NCBI RefSeq assembly: GCF_000497045.1
Contig: NW_015961954.1
Coordinates: forward strand, 372,001 to 436,000
Source of the DNA: Kalmanozyma brasiliensis GHG001
Taxonomy: Eukaryota > Basidiomycota > Ustilaginomycetes > Ustilaginales
Length of the DNA stretch: 64,000 nt
Direction of reading: 5' to 3'
Position 1 is the stretch's first letter, and every line of letters starts with the position of its first letter. A model generated the notes under the pieces. It saw only the letters and a list, made by a program, of their open reading frames with translations. It had not been told where the DNA came from and ran no database searches. Of this stretch, positions 48,891 through 58,617 are shown one piece after another. Position numbers and translations under genes: made by a program.

Positions 48891-48900
48891 TTTCCTTTTT
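48891..48900 (+). terminator. Pol III terminator of tRNA-Ser
   Basis: TTTCCTTTTT immediately follows the discriminator base. The five-T run (48896-48900) is a typical RNA polymerase III stop. Confidence 0.7.
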
Positions 48901-49101
48901 GCATACTTTTTGCCGCTCATACGGTAGCGCATGCTCGTTCATATGTGCTGCAGCAGAAGCAGCTTTGCATCGAGAGTGAGTATATGGCCAGTAATCAAGA
49001 GATTTGGATGGGTATATTGGTGGTACAAAGGCGGTGTAGCGATAGCGCTGACACCAGAAAAACAAATAGGCTGCAAACGTGTGGGGTCCAGTGAGTCGGC
49101 G

Positions 49102-49680
49102 CTATGGCAGCTGGCTGGACTGCCCACCTGATGGCGCACCCGTGGTGTTGAGCGCATCAAGCTGCGCCAGATGATCGGCGAGCTCGTCCAAGGGCGTCCT
49201 TTCCACCTGCTCCTCCGTCTGGTGCGGCTTCGCTGCCTGGTCTCTCGCCTCTGTCGCAACTGGTGCACTTTCCCTAGCCGCTCCTCCACTCGCCTTCGGC
49301 AGTAGCACGTCGCCCGACCATCCAGGGGCCATCTTCATGAGCATCTCCTTGTGCTTGTTCTCCTTCTCCCTTTCCCGATTCTCCAAATACTGCTGGTGTT
49401 TCGCAAGCAGCTGGTCGATGGTGGACGAAGACGGCGTGTTGGGATCCAACACGTAGGACTCGAGGCTGAAAGGGTAGACAAAGTAGGCAGAGATATCTGC
49501 TGGTAGCGGATGTAGGTCTTGTGGAAGCCTGACGGGTTTAGGAAGCGAGATGGAGGGGGACTTGATGAGCGGCACGCGCGAGGCGAGCGAGTAGAGCTGC
49601 GTTTTGGATGTTGAGCCGGAGACCGAGGCGAAGATCGGCTGTGAGGACCCGCCCGGTGCTATCGGTGAGGTTGCCGACAT
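49102..49680 (-). CDS. Small conserved-looking protein of unknown function
   Basis: 192 residues from the ATG at 49680; eight upstream codons are open but start with GTG. I do not recognise the family. Visible parts: a Ser/Thr-rich N terminus, LPKPVRLPQDLHPLPADISA, the hydrophobic/aromatic patch YFVYPFSLESYVLDP (about 80-95), then a charged helix LLAKHQQYLENREREKENKHKE ending in MAPGW. The C-terminal third is Ala/Glu/Gln-rich with a Leu-heptad helix (LDELADHLAQLDAL). No signal peptide or membrane span. It may be a small scaffold or mitochondrial assembly-type protein, but nothing in the sequence proves that. It sits between tRNA-Ser and PER1. Confidence 0.65.
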   Translation of the reverse strand: MSATSPIAPGGSSQPIFASVSGSTSKTQLYSLASRVPLIKSPSISLPKPVRLPQDLHPLPADISAYFVYPFSLESYVLDPNTPSSSTIDQLLAKHQQYLENREREKENKHKEMLMKMAPGWSGDVLLPKASGGAARESAPVATEARDQAAKPHQTEEQVERTPLDELADHLAQLDALNTTGAPSGGQSSQLP

Positions 49681-50250
49681 TGTACTGGTGAGCGATGATG
49701 CCACTTATAGATGGAGAGATGGTGGGAGTTGAGGATGGTGACGAGCTGCACGGACCCTGAGCACGAATTCCTCCACCAAGCTGAGTGACCCTGACTACCG
49801 TTGCTGCCTGCTGTGTTGCTATTTTCGTGGTCGCCTTAGAAAGCCTCGAGACTGATCTGCAACCGTAATTTCTAGAAGCTCGAGAAAGCGGGGCAGCGGA
49901 TTCCAAACGAGAAGCGATCCCGAGCTGTTCCAAGCGAAAATCACACTTGATCTGGGAAAGGGAATCGATACTCCTATCGTAACCAACACCATCGCACGAA
50001 CCGTCACGACGGCCCCGCATACACCAGGCAGCAGAAAGTGCACCGGAATCATCACGTACTTCCCACGAGCTATCCGACAGGCTGACGCATCTTTGTTCGG
50101 ATAGCCACCGAATCGCAAAGCCAGAGGGTATCCGCTGCGAACACGACGGGGATTGCCGAGTATCATTCGTCCCAGCATCGTAACGGTCGCACGTTTCATT
50201 CCAGGGTACATTTTCCGCCAACTCAGCACGAGCTTGTTCTTGTCACGGTC
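49681..50250. other. Divergent promoter region between the unknown gene and PER1
   Basis: 570 bases. Overlapping open frames on the minus strand extend from the unknown gene's side but do not add a recognisable domain. Presumed promoters only. Confidence 0.45.
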
Positions 50251-52083
50251 ATGATTGCGGGATCAGTCGCGGGACCATCACGAGCCGCTCTGCTTCCAGA
50301 GTCACCACCAAGGCGGCCTTGCCCTCTTGAAACTATCTCCTTACCGCACTCAGACGACGAGACGTCTCCAACATTCAGCATGGCAGCAACAGAAAGCTCA
50401 GCACAGTCGAGATCGCAAAGGCTTTTGCGGCAGCCTCGTTCTAGCTCAAGACGCTCCGCTCGCTCTGCGATATCGCTCCTTCTGCTAGCCATGCTGGCCA
50501 CTCTCTTCCTCATTCCTTCAGCACAAGCATCCGAAGGCGACCGATCGCCCGAGTACCAGATGTGCGTAGCCTCATCCGTCGCTGATGTTTGCAGAGACGG
50601 TGTCGACGATGGCACCATGTTCGCGCATCGTCTGCCCTTCATGCTCCGTTTCACGCGCTGGAGCTGCGAAGACGACTGCAAGTACCACTGCACCCACCGC
50701 ATCACCAACGAAGCCGCCGACCGTGTGCGCAAAATCCAACACGATGCACGTCTTGAGGTCGAGCGACTTGCCGCAGACCAACCTATCTCCGCCTCGGCCA
50801 AGTCCGAACGCGTCAAGGGCATCATCGAGACCCAGATGGCGGCGCTGCGACCCGTGCAGAAGCAGATGGTGCAATTCCACGGAAAGTGGGTCTTCATCCG
50901 CTTCCTCGGTGCCCAGGAGCCGCTCTCGGTGCTGTTCAGCTTGATGAACATGAAGGTGCACTGGAATGCGCTCTTCATGATGCGCAAGCAGCTGCCAGAC
51001 GCCTTCCCGCTCAAGCTCGTCTACATCGTCCACACGCTCATCAGCATGAACGCGTGGCTGTGGTCCGCCGTCTTCCACACGAGGGACAAGAACTGGACCG
51101 AGAAATTCGACTACTTCAGCGCAGGGTCGGTCATCATGTCGGGCTTCTTCTTTACTGCTTGCCGGCTCTTCAGGATCGCACCGGGCAGCAGCAGCTTTGT
51201 GCTCTTGCGGCGAGCGTGCATGGGAGCGTTGGCGCTGCACTTTCTCTATCTCAGCATTGGGCGCTTCGACTACGCGTACAACATGGCGGCGAACGTGGTT
51301 GTTGGGCTGATTCACACGGTGCTCTGGCTGGTCTACTCGCTTCGACCCACAACATTCCCGTCGAACCCACTGGTCGATCGCACCGCCTACTCGCGCGCCG
51401 CCATGCGGTCATCCAAACCGAACCTTTCCGCTCTGTCCACCCCGACCCCGCTCAGCAATGGTGCGCAAACCCCACCCGTGCCCGTCTCGACCAACATCGG
51501 CCCGCCCAGCTCGCACGCCCACCAGCGCCGTCGCCTGCAACTTATCCTCGGCCTCATGTCCGCCTCAGTCCTGCTGGAGCTGCTCGACTTCCCGCCCATT
51601 CTCCGCATTCTCGACGCGCACGCTCTCTGGCACCTCGCCACGGTGCCCATCACCAAGATGTGGTACGACTGGCTAGTCAATGACGCCCAGGAATGCGTCA
51701 GCACGGGGTGGTGGCTCTCGGACCGTTCCGGTGCCGTGCAGGGGGGTCAGCTAACATCGACGCTGGAGCAGTTGAGCGAGAAGTTGAGGGGCAGAGCAGC
51801 GAGTCTAGCGCAAAACATCGAGTTGAATGCGCTCACGAGCAAGTTGAATGAGTTGGCGAACAAGGCTGGATTCAGTGGGAGAGTGGGAAACGGGAATGCA
51901 GGGGCGAATGGAGGTGTGGGACTAGGGGTCAACGGGACCAGCGCGATAGAGCTGGAGATGGAACAGCAGGCGACCAACAGGAGCGGCAAGGCGGCGAGCA
52001 CGGGAATTGGTTTAGGGGCGACAGCGGCCGCGCCGCGCGATGCGGCGGGCAGTAGCAGCAGCGGCAAGGCGAAAGATTGGTAG
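50251..52083 (+). CDS. PER1: Per1/PGAP3-family GPI-anchor lipid-remodelling protein
   Basis: 610 residues from the first ATG. An internal ATG at 50380 would give 567 residues, with the signal-like helix (SAISLLLLAMLATLFLIPSAQA) nearer the N terminus. After the signal comes a Cys-rich luminal part: EYQMCVASSVADVC and RWSCEDDCKYHC. Multiple membrane spans follow, with PLSVLFSLMNMKVHW, TLISMNAWLWSAVFHTRD and KFDYFSAGSVIMSG; the last two blocks are conserved in Per1/PGAP3 (CREST superfamily). Later segments are SIGRFDYAYNMAANVVVG and LLELLDFPPI, with HALWH supplying histidines. Per1 removes the sn-2 acyl chain of GPI anchors in the ER. The C-terminal ~130 residues are an extra Gly/Ala/Asn-rich tail. 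Confidence 0.9.
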   Translation: MIAGSVAGPSRAALLPESPPRRPCPLETISLPHSDDETSPTFSMAATESSAQSRSQRLLRQPRSSSRRSARSAISLLLLAMLATLFLIPSAQASEGDRSPEYQMCVASSVADVCRDGVDDGTMFAHRLPFMLRFTRWSCEDDCKYHCTHRITNEAADRVRKIQHDARLEVERLAADQPISASAKSERVKGIIETQMAALRPVQKQMVQFHGKWVFIRFLGAQEPLSVLFSLMNMKVHWNALFMMRKQLPDAFPLKLVYIVHTLISMNAWLWSAVFHTRDKNWTEKFDYFSAGSVIMSGFFFTACRLFRIAPGSSSFVLLRRACMGALALHFLYLSIGRFDYAYNMAANVVVGLIHTVLWLVYSLRPTTFPSNPLVDRTAYSRAAMRSSKPNLSALSTPTPLSNGAQTPPVPVSTNIGPPSSHAHQRRRLQLILGLMSASVLLELLDFPPILRILDAHALWHLATVPITKMWYDWLVNDAQECVSTGWWLSDRSGAVQGGQLTSTLEQLSEKLRGRAASLAQNIELNALTSKLNELANKAGFSGRVGNGNAGANGGVGLGVNGTSAIELEMEQQATNRSGKAASTGIGLGATAAAPRDAAGSSSSGKAKDW

Positions 52084-52359
52084 TATGTCGCTTCAGCAGA
52101 GGAATAGCAGGTCTGTATCCTTGCACTATACGTACCTCTCACCACATTCGTCGACCTGTGGAAGCCATCGTTGACACGCCTCCATGAGTCCTCCTTCCGT
52201 CTGTGATGCTCGTAAACGAGCTCGGAAATCGGACCCTGAGATTTCTTCTCATAGAAAATTTCGCCTTGACCTTCTCGTTCTTCTCCACCAACCTTTCACC
52301 ACTTCTGGCCTCTTGATCCTGCTTCTCTCTCCGGGCCGAGTACGAGACCATCGAGCAAG

Positions 52360-53808
52360 ATGGCATCAGACACGAACGCAGCAGCCTCAACCTCCGCTGC
52401 GGCGACGACCAGCACAGAAGGCGGTGCACGCAAGCGCATCCGAAAGAACCGTTCTCAGAAGAGAAAGTCCCGCAAATCCAACCCGACCGCCGACGATGAT
52501 TCCGACGACGACGATGCCGTTTCAGCACCAGCCCCGCTGCCCTCGACAAGCATCTCCAGCGCCGCACCACCAGCGCCTGTCCTAGCTATCAAGCCGGTTG
52601 CCAAGCCCTCCGCACCAGCACCCAAACCCACCCCGCCCTCAGGACTAGCCAAAGTAAACCCGCACAAGCCGTCCTTCATCACCCGCCCCACCGCCGCGCC
52701 AGGCCGCACGTTCACCGTCTCGGTCGCCATCCCCGGCTCGATCGTGCTCAACGCCCAGTCGCCGGAGCTGCAGAGTCGGCTGGCCGCACACATCGCCCGC
52801 GCATGTGCGATCTTCAACGTCGACGAGATCGTCGTGTTCGACGAGGGCGAGGTGCGTACTGAGGGCGGGAGCGATTTGTACCAGCACAAGCACAATCAGC
52901 AGAATCGGGGTACGAAGCGGCGCTTCCCGCAGCAGGAACAGCAGGTTGAGGAAGGGGACGAGGCGGCGGCGAACGGACAACAAGAGGCCGGGGCAGAAGG
53001 AGGAAAGGGTTTTGATCCACACACGTTCCTAGCTAGGGTACTGCAGTATCTGGAAACACCGCAGTATTTGAGGAAGGCACTGTTCCCAATGCATCGCGAC
53101 CTGAGGTTAGCCGGTCTGATGCCGCCACTGGACTGCCCGCATCATCTGCGGTTCGAGGACGAGAGCGCCTATCGCGAAGGCGTCACGGTCGACCAACCGC
53201 ACTGGGCCCAAGGGCGAGGTGGGTCCAACAGCGTCTATGTCAACATCGGTCTTCGCGACCCTATCGAAGCGCTTCTGCCTGCGGGGGCGAGGGTGGAAAC
53301 AGGTACAAGGGTGACGGTCAAGATGCCCCGTGATCGGTATGGACAGGGCGAGATCGTCAGCCCGCGCGAACCGGTCGAACAGCTCGGATGGTACTGGGGC
53401 TACACGGTGCGGTTGGCATCGTCGTTGTCGACAGTGCTTACCGGCTGCCCGTGGGAGTCGTACGACCTGGTCATCGGGACGTCGGAGCGCGGACACTCGT
53501 TAGCGGATCTTGCGCTCGCGTCTACTTCACAGACGCCCGTGGCGCTGCCGTCGGGCGAGACGGTGCAGCCGTTGCAGCAAGGGTTCGAGCATGCACTGAT
53601 TGTCTTTGGTGGCCTGAGTGGTCTGGAGGTCGCCGTGGAGCAGGACGAGGGGATCAAGTTGGATAGGCACACCGCCAACGAGTTGTTTGATGCTTGGGTC
53701 AATGTCGTTGATGGACAGGGTAGCAGGACGATCAGGACGGAGGAAGCCATCATGGTCGCGTTGAGTAGGGTCAGACCGCTGCTGCAGGAGGTGGCGGCGA
53801 AAGAGTAG
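52360..53808 (+). CDS. SPOUT-family RNA methyltransferase, SPOUT1/CENP-32 (C9orf114) type
   Basis: 482 residues. The basic N terminus (KRIRKNRSQKRKSRK) looks like a nucleolar or nuclear signal; an acidic and Pro/Ala linker follows. The catalytic region starts at TFTVSVAIPGSIV and includes ARACAIFNVDEIVVFDE, YLETPQYLRKALFPMHRDLRLAG, LMPPLDCPHHLR and EGVTVDQPHW. The C-terminal SAM-knot region has YDLVIGTSERG and HALIVFGGLSGLEVAVE. This order matches the DUF171/SPOUT1 family, whose human member binds rRNA/kinetochore RNA and methylates RNA. A Gln/Glu-rich insertion (about 178-215) splits the first half. The exact RNA target here is unknown. Confidence 0.88.
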   Translation: MASDTNAAASTSAAATTSTEGGARKRIRKNRSQKRKSRKSNPTADDDSDDDDAVSAPAPLPSTSISSAAPPAPVLAIKPVAKPSAPAPKPTPPSGLAKVNPHKPSFITRPTAAPGRTFTVSVAIPGSIVLNAQSPELQSRLAAHIARACAIFNVDEIVVFDEGEVRTEGGSDLYQHKHNQQNRGTKRRFPQQEQQVEEGDEAAANGQQEAGAEGGKGFDPHTFLARVLQYLETPQYLRKALFPMHRDLRLAGLMPPLDCPHHLRFEDESAYREGVTVDQPHWAQGRGGSNSVYVNIGLRDPIEALLPAGARVETGTRVTVKMPRDRYGQGEIVSPREPVEQLGWYWGYTVRLASSLSTVLTGCPWESYDLVIGTSERGHSLADLALASTSQTPVALPSGETVQPLQQGFEHALIVFGGLSGLEVAVEQDEGIKLDRHTANELFDAWVNVVDGQGSRTIRTEEAIMVALSRVRPLLQEVAAKE

Positions 53809-53928
53809 GTCGCAATGCAGCCATGAAGAGCAGACAACGGCGATCCTGTTTGTGGACTGAGCCTGCGTGAGAGTGCGTCGGTTGATCATTGCGTGGATCG
53901 AATACAAAGGTGGCGAGAGGGTGTGAGA

Positions 53929-54802
53929 TCAAGCATCGTCGGCGTCCTGGTCATCGTGATCTCTGAACCTCGGATTCTGTCTCAGCGCAGAAGAAGAGAG
54001 TTCGTGTTAGTATCTGCCTCTGTTTTTGGGACGCTGGACTCTGCAACGGACTGACACTTACCTTTTCGCTCTTGCCATACAGCTCCTCGTCCTCATCATC
54101 ATCGTAACTCCTCTCCCTCTTCGTCGCCCTTGGCTTGTCCTCCCATCCCTCCTTCGCCTCCCGCTCCCCGCCATGTCCTCGCGCATCACCCTCCATCTCC
54201 TCATACACAAACTCTCCGCCCATGGGCACCATTCCACCTCCACCCGCATCCATCCCCGCCGTGCCCTCCTGGTACAGCTGCTCCCTCTCGGTTCTCCTCG
54301 CCTGTTCGGCCTCCATCCTCTTCCTTCCCTCCTCCTCTCGCAACCTGTTGTGACCCCACCCGCCTCGGCCTGCATCGTACTCCTGCCGATACTCATCTCT
54401 CACCTGTCCACCGCTTCGACCTCTCCCATATTGCCTGCCTTCCTTGTACCCCGGGTCGAGATCACACCGGATGACGCGCTCATCCACCTTTGTGCCGCTC
54501 ACATAGCGCATGCAGTCCACCGCTTCGGCGTGCGTGTAGAACTCGACAAACGCGAACCCGCACGGCGTCTTGGTGTTGCGATCGAGTCCCATGATGATAC
54601 GCTTAATCCCACCACCAGACGAGACGGAGGCCACCCGCCCGAAGACCTCGTAGATCTGTTCCTCCGTTGTGTAGAACGATAGGTTGCCGAGGTAGAGCGT
54701 GCAGGTTTGACGAAGGGCTTGTTGCTGTTCGTGTTTGGACGAGTGCGAGCGCGAATCGCGGTAGGAGGAGGGCGCATCGAGCGGTTCGAGGATGTGCGAC
54801 AT
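53929..54802 (-). CDS. CBC2: Nuclear cap-binding complex small subunit (CBP20), one intron
   Basis: Exon 1 is 54802-54062 and exon 2 is 53976-53929, giving 262 residues. The 85-nt intron has GTAAGT donor, ACTAAC branch point and ACAG acceptor. The RRM has RNP2 [11 protein letters not shown] and RNP1 [14 protein letters not shown], flanked by the family-specific [29 protein letters not shown], which wraps the m7G cap. The start is placed at MSHILEPLD; an open extension upstream begins in the shared promoter. The ~100-residue tail is Gly/Glu/Arg-rich, and the last exon adds [15 protein letters not shown], a typical CBP20-like acidic end. With CBP80 it binds capped RNA for splicing and export. 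Reading through the intron gives an unrelated tail. Confidence 0.93.
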
Positions 54803-55051
54803 CGTGACTGAACTCAACCGTGAGTGATGAGGGGTCGATGAACGCTGTGTTTGTGAACCGTGTCGATGTCGTGAATGGTCGAGAAGAGGTGAAGGGAGCG
54901 AAAAACGCTCGCTCTTCTTGGCCCATCCATCGTGCAAGCCAAACTGCCCGACTTCCGAAAGTCCAAAAAAAAGTTCCTAGCAAAAACCCTCCACACCCTC
55001 CCCCCTCCTCATCTTGACCTTCCAACCCTACCCCTTGGATCCGCAGCCACC

Positions 55052-56365
55052 ATGTCGGAAGCCAGCAGCAGCAGAAGCAGCATCCCGGATCCTCTCGCAC
55101 CACCACTCGAAGCGCTTTACTGGACGCAGTACAGCGTGTGGTACCCCATCTTTCGGCGTCATGCACCCAAATCTACCGTCATCGATATCGCGCAGGTGCA
55201 ACCGGAGCTGTTGGGCTGGTTGGAGAGCGAGACCTTTGTGCTGCCCGAAGGAAGTGGGCCGTCCACACTGCCGGACTCAAATCGTGCGTCTTCCTCATCG
55301 TCACTTTCATCGGACGAAGCAGAGGATGATCGGGATGCCGCTAAGGGGGAAGGGGACAGCGACGAGGAAGAGGAGCAGCCTGCGGTACGACTCGACGCTA
55401 TGGACTCGACAATACGCAGCATCATCGCAAAGTACGATGGCGGACCCATCTTTCCGAAGCTCAACTGGAGTGCGCCTCTCGATGCCGCATTCATGCTCGC
55501 AGGCAACACGCTGCAGTGTTTGCACCCGGAAGACGTCTACCTCCTGCTCAAGAGCAGTGAGTTTGTCGGAAGGGATCTCGAACAAATCTCCCACACCAAC
55601 ACCACCACCTCCCCGATAACGGACCCCACCATCTCTTCGGCAGCCATAGAGGAAGCGAGTAGAAGAATCTCTCCGCAGCTGGTGCTAAAAAAGTGGTTCG
55701 CGCTCAACAAGTCGCACGAGTTCCGCTGTTTCGTCCGCTCCCACCAGCTGATAGCGATAACTCAACGAGATGTAACGTTCTTCGACCACCTCCAGTCCCC
55801 CCTGCTGCAGAGCGAGATCAAGGCGGCGATCTGCGACTTTTACGAGGACGTGCTGGTCATCGCTCAGAAGGAGGGCAAGTGGGGATTGGGCGATTATATA
55901 TTCGATGTGTATCTGACGAAGGATTTGAGTAGGGTGTGGTTGGTCGATGTGAACGCGTGGTTGCCGCGGACCGATCCGTTGTTGTTCGGATGGGAGGAGT
56001 TGGAGGAGCTGCATTTGAATGAGAAGGCCGGTCGAGCGAAGAGCGAGGATAGAAGCGGGGTGGAGGAGGTGGAGGAAGGAGTGGTGAGATTGAGCATCAA
56101 CGGCAAAGGAGGGAGCAACAGCGGAAAGGTGGAAGACGAAGAAGAGGTGCAAAGGGGCGAAGCAGACATCCAACTGCGCATCCTCTCGGATCGGCGACTG
56201 CAGAGCGCAGGCGGAACCGGCGCAACGTATAGCTCCAACATGGTGCCCAAGGACCTCGTCGATTTTGCAAAGACCAGCGGATCCGCCGCTGGGAATGGGC
56301 GTGGTATGTCGGTGGACCAGATCGTCAGCCAATGGAACGCCGAGGTGGATTCAGAAGACAACTGA
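55052..56365 (+). CDS. CDC123: Cdc123, assembly chaperone for eIF2
   Basis: 437 residues. The start is a strong GCCACCATG; the open frame upstream begins with GTG. The ATP-grasp-like Cdc123 fold shows FPKLNWSAPLDAAFM, LKKWFALNKSHEFRCFVR, DFYEDVLVIAQKEG and VWLVDVNAWLPRTDPLLF, the last carrying the conserved Asp/Asn of the metal site. An acidic insertion (about 75-115) precedes the core, and a ~100-residue Glu/Ser-rich segment follows it. Cdc123 joins eIF2 gamma to alpha so the trimer can form, controlling translation initiation and the cell-cycle start. It is divergent from CBC2 across 249 bases and convergent with the bHLH gene 74 bases downstream. Confidence 0.93.
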   Translation: MSEASSSRSSIPDPLAPPLEALYWTQYSVWYPIFRRHAPKSTVIDIAQVQPELLGWLESETFVLPEGSGPSTLPDSNRASSSSSLSSDEAEDDRDAAKGEGDSDEEEEQPAVRLDAMDSTIRSIIAKYDGGPIFPKLNWSAPLDAAFMLAGNTLQCLHPEDVYLLLKSSEFVGRDLEQISHTNTTTSPITDPTISSAAIEEASRRISPQLVLKKWFALNKSHEFRCFVRSHQLIAITQRDVTFFDHLQSPLLQSEIKAAICDFYEDVLVIAQKEGKWGLGDYIFDVYLTKDLSRVWLVDVNAWLPRTDPLLFGWEELEELHLNEKAGRAKSEDRSGVEEVEEGVVRLSINGKGGSNSGKVEDEEEVQRGEADIQLRILSDRRLQSAGGTGATYSSNMVPKDLVDFAKTSGSAAGNGRGMSVDQIVSQWNAEVDSEDN

Positions 56366-56439
56366 TGAGAGGGTGACCGATGTATTTGTAGCGAGGTGTT
56401 GTACAACAGAGAATGCGGTTCCCGAGCAAATGGGGCAGG

Positions 56440-58617
56440 CTAGTCGTGCATCCCATCATCGTCCTTTTCAGCCTTCTTCTTCCTCCCTTGAGCCTTCTTC
56501 CCCTTTGCAGGCTTCTTCTTGCCGCTCGGCTCGTCGACGACGGTAGATTCGTCCGCCTGCTGATCATCATCATCATCCGCGCCACCGAATCGCAGCTCCT
56601 CATCATCCCCCTCCTCTTCATCCGCGTCATCCCCATGGGCAGCCCACCACTCCTGCACCTTGATCGCCATCAACCGGTCCACATCCGGAACCGGCTGATT
56701 CGCCAACCCGTCCCACCCCATCTTCCTCGCCACCGCCAACCGCGCCCTGTTTCTCCTCCCCAACAATCCTCTATACCCCTCCACCAACCCACCTATATGA
56801 TCCAAACTCTTCATCAGCACCACCGCCTCGCTCCTCGGTCCCGCTCGCCCATCGATCTTCTCCCCATCAATCTCTATCCCTCCTGCATCATCGGATTTCT
56901 TCGTCGCATTCTTCTTGCCCTTCTTGCCCTCGTCGTCGGAATCGTTTTTGCCCGCCTCCCTCTCCAGCGCCTCACGAAGGCTAGGAACAATGTCGCACAG
57001 CAGCTCGTAACCTTTTCGAATATTAGCACGTCGTTTTTGCTCCGAGGCGATGTGGTTGGCTTTCTTTTCCTCGGTGGTGAGCAGCGCAGGTGGTTTCTTC
57101 TCCCGTTCCGCTTCTTCCGCGTCGCGTTTGAGATCTTCTTCGGTAGGCTCGGGTTTGATCTCCCGCCCAGTGGACGGGTCGATGAGGCCGTTGGAGATGT
57201 GTTCTGCCCGCAACATCTCGAGGTGCGGCTGGGTGCGTTCGAGACGAGGTGGAGCGAAATAGGGATGGAGCGAGGGCGGAAGGTGATGAGGAGCGGAATC
57301 GAGGTCGAGATCGAGGTGCGCGAGGTCTCCTAGTGCGCGGATGACTGCTCCTGACGGGCCTGGGTGGAGGGACGTGCTGTGCGTAGGGGCGGTTTTAGGA
57401 ATGCCTGTAGAGGTGCGTTTGGTGCCCGCCCCGGGCGATGCCGCTGATCGAGCAGGTTTGCTCGCGCTGTCCGTAGGCGTTTTCGACAACCTCCTCCCTT
57501 TCGGCGTGGCATTCCCACCATCAGTAGCGACCAGGCTCGAAACATTACCTAACCCCGCATCGCCGTTCAACATCGCCAGCGCCTGCGCTGAGAATCCGGA
57601 TGGCAGGTCTTGCCCCATCCCCGGTTGAGATGGTGGCGCCTGTTGGAGCGAGCCAAAGTTGTGGCTGCTCGGAAAGTGCGCTCCGAGCATGCCCAGGCTC
57701 GGCTGCTGTTGCGGCACCTCCATTCCTGGATAGAACGGCCTCCCTTGCTGCTGCTCCATCTGATGCTGCTGTTGCTGCTGTTGTTGGAGCAACACATGCT
57801 GTGGGGTGCCAAAGAACAGATTATCGTACGGACTCGCTCGACCAATCATCGATGTGCTACCGCGACGAATGTCCTGCACACCACCGGCGTATGGTGGCGC
57901 ACCGCCAAACTGCTGCTGCTGCTGGCCCCCGCGATTTGCTTGCGCCTCGAGGAACGACAGCTGCTCCATCTGCCACGCCTTGTTCTTTCCATACCCCGCG
58001 GCCACCGCTGCCGGCGACAACGGCAAAGAGGCTCCCGAGAAAGAAGCGTGTCGGCCCGGTCCATAGTACCCGCCGTCTTGAAGATGGCTGAAGTAGGACG
58101 GGCTGCTACCTGACGCCGCCGGTGGTGTCGCCCCCGTTGGACGATGCCCGTAGAGGTTGAAGCTGTTGAGACGTTGGGCAGTGCTGAACGCATCCGCCGA
58201 GTTGCCTGGCGAGGAGGTGCTGTATGGCTGCTGCTGTCCAGACAAGCTCCTTGTCCTCAGATCGAGATTGGACGCAGGGATCGCTGGAGCGGCAGGACCA
58301 GTGGACGAGGACGCGAGGTGATCGTGCGTAGATGCAATGTTGGGCGGAAGGAGGGACGGCACTTTGAAGCCGGGCGCGCCGATGGTGAATGGATCGAAGG
58401 ATTCAGCCGAGGAGAGCGAGTCGGTGATGAACTTGGACTCTTCCGAGCTGAACAGCGAGGTGGACTCGGGGGCTGCGGAGGCGTTGGCTGAGGTCGAGGG
58501 ATCTGAGAAGCCAGTGTTGCTGGTGTAGCCATGCGCAGCGGTGGGAGTGAGCGATGCAGAGGAGCCTGAATCGGACGAGGCCGAGGCTGTGGGTGGATGC
58601 GGTATCGCGAACGACAT
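56440..58617 (-). CDS. bHLH transcription factor with a long loop
   Basis: 725 residues from the first ATG (58617); the 21 codons upstream start with GTG. The first ~510 residues are Ser/Gly/Pro/Gln-rich, with a polyglutamine segment. The bHLH is near the C terminus: basic/helix 1 NHIASEQKRRANIRKGYELLCDIVPSL (about 521-547; Glu and Arg in the E-box-reading positions), then a ~45-residue charged loop (NDSDDEGKKGKKNATKK), then helix 2 at about 595-620 (VVLMKSLDHIGGLVEGY). The long loop and basic motif recall the Mlx/TCFL4-Ino4 group rather than Myc-type factors. The tail is acidic then Lys-rich. It probably binds CACGTG/CANNTG as a dimer; target genes and partner are unknown. Confidence 0.85.
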   Translation of the reverse strand: MSFAIPHPPTASASSDSGSSASLTPTAAHGYTSNTGFSDPSTSANASAAPESTSLFSSEESKFITDSLSSAESFDPFTIGAPGFKVPSLLPPNIASTHDHLASSSTGPAAPAIPASNLDLRTRSLSGQQQPYSTSSPGNSADAFSTAQRLNSFNLYGHRPTGATPPAASGSSPSYFSHLQDGGYYGPGRHASFSGASLPLSPAAVAAGYGKNKAWQMEQLSFLEAQANRGGQQQQQFGGAPPYAGGVQDIRRGSTSMIGRASPYDNLFFGTPQHVLLQQQQQQQHQMEQQQGRPFYPGMEVPQQQPSLGMLGAHFPSSHNFGSLQQAPPSQPGMGQDLPSGFSAQALAMLNGDAGLGNVSSLVATDGGNATPKGRRLSKTPTDSASKPARSAASPGAGTKRTSTGIPKTAPTHSTSLHPGPSGAVIRALGDLAHLDLDLDSAPHHLPPSLHPYFAPPRLERTQPHLEMLRAEHISNGLIDPSTGREIKPEPTEEDLKRDAEEAEREKKPPALLTTEEKKANHIASEQKRRANIRKGYELLCDIVPSLREALEREAGKNDSDDEGKKGKKNATKKSDDAGGIEIDGEKIDGRAGPRSEAVVLMKSLDHIGGLVEGYRGLLGRRNRARLAVARKMGWDGLANQPVPDVDRLMAIKVQEWWAAHGDDADEEEGDDEELRFGGADDDDDQQADESTVVDEPSGKKKPAKGKKAQGRKKKAEKDDDGMHD
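57745..57790 (-). repeat. CAG/CAA tract coding polyglutamine in the bHLH factor
   Basis: CTG/TTG triplets on the plus strand encode QQQQQQQHQMEQQQ on the gene strand. Repeat length may vary between strains and could modulate the activation domain. Confidence 0.65.
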
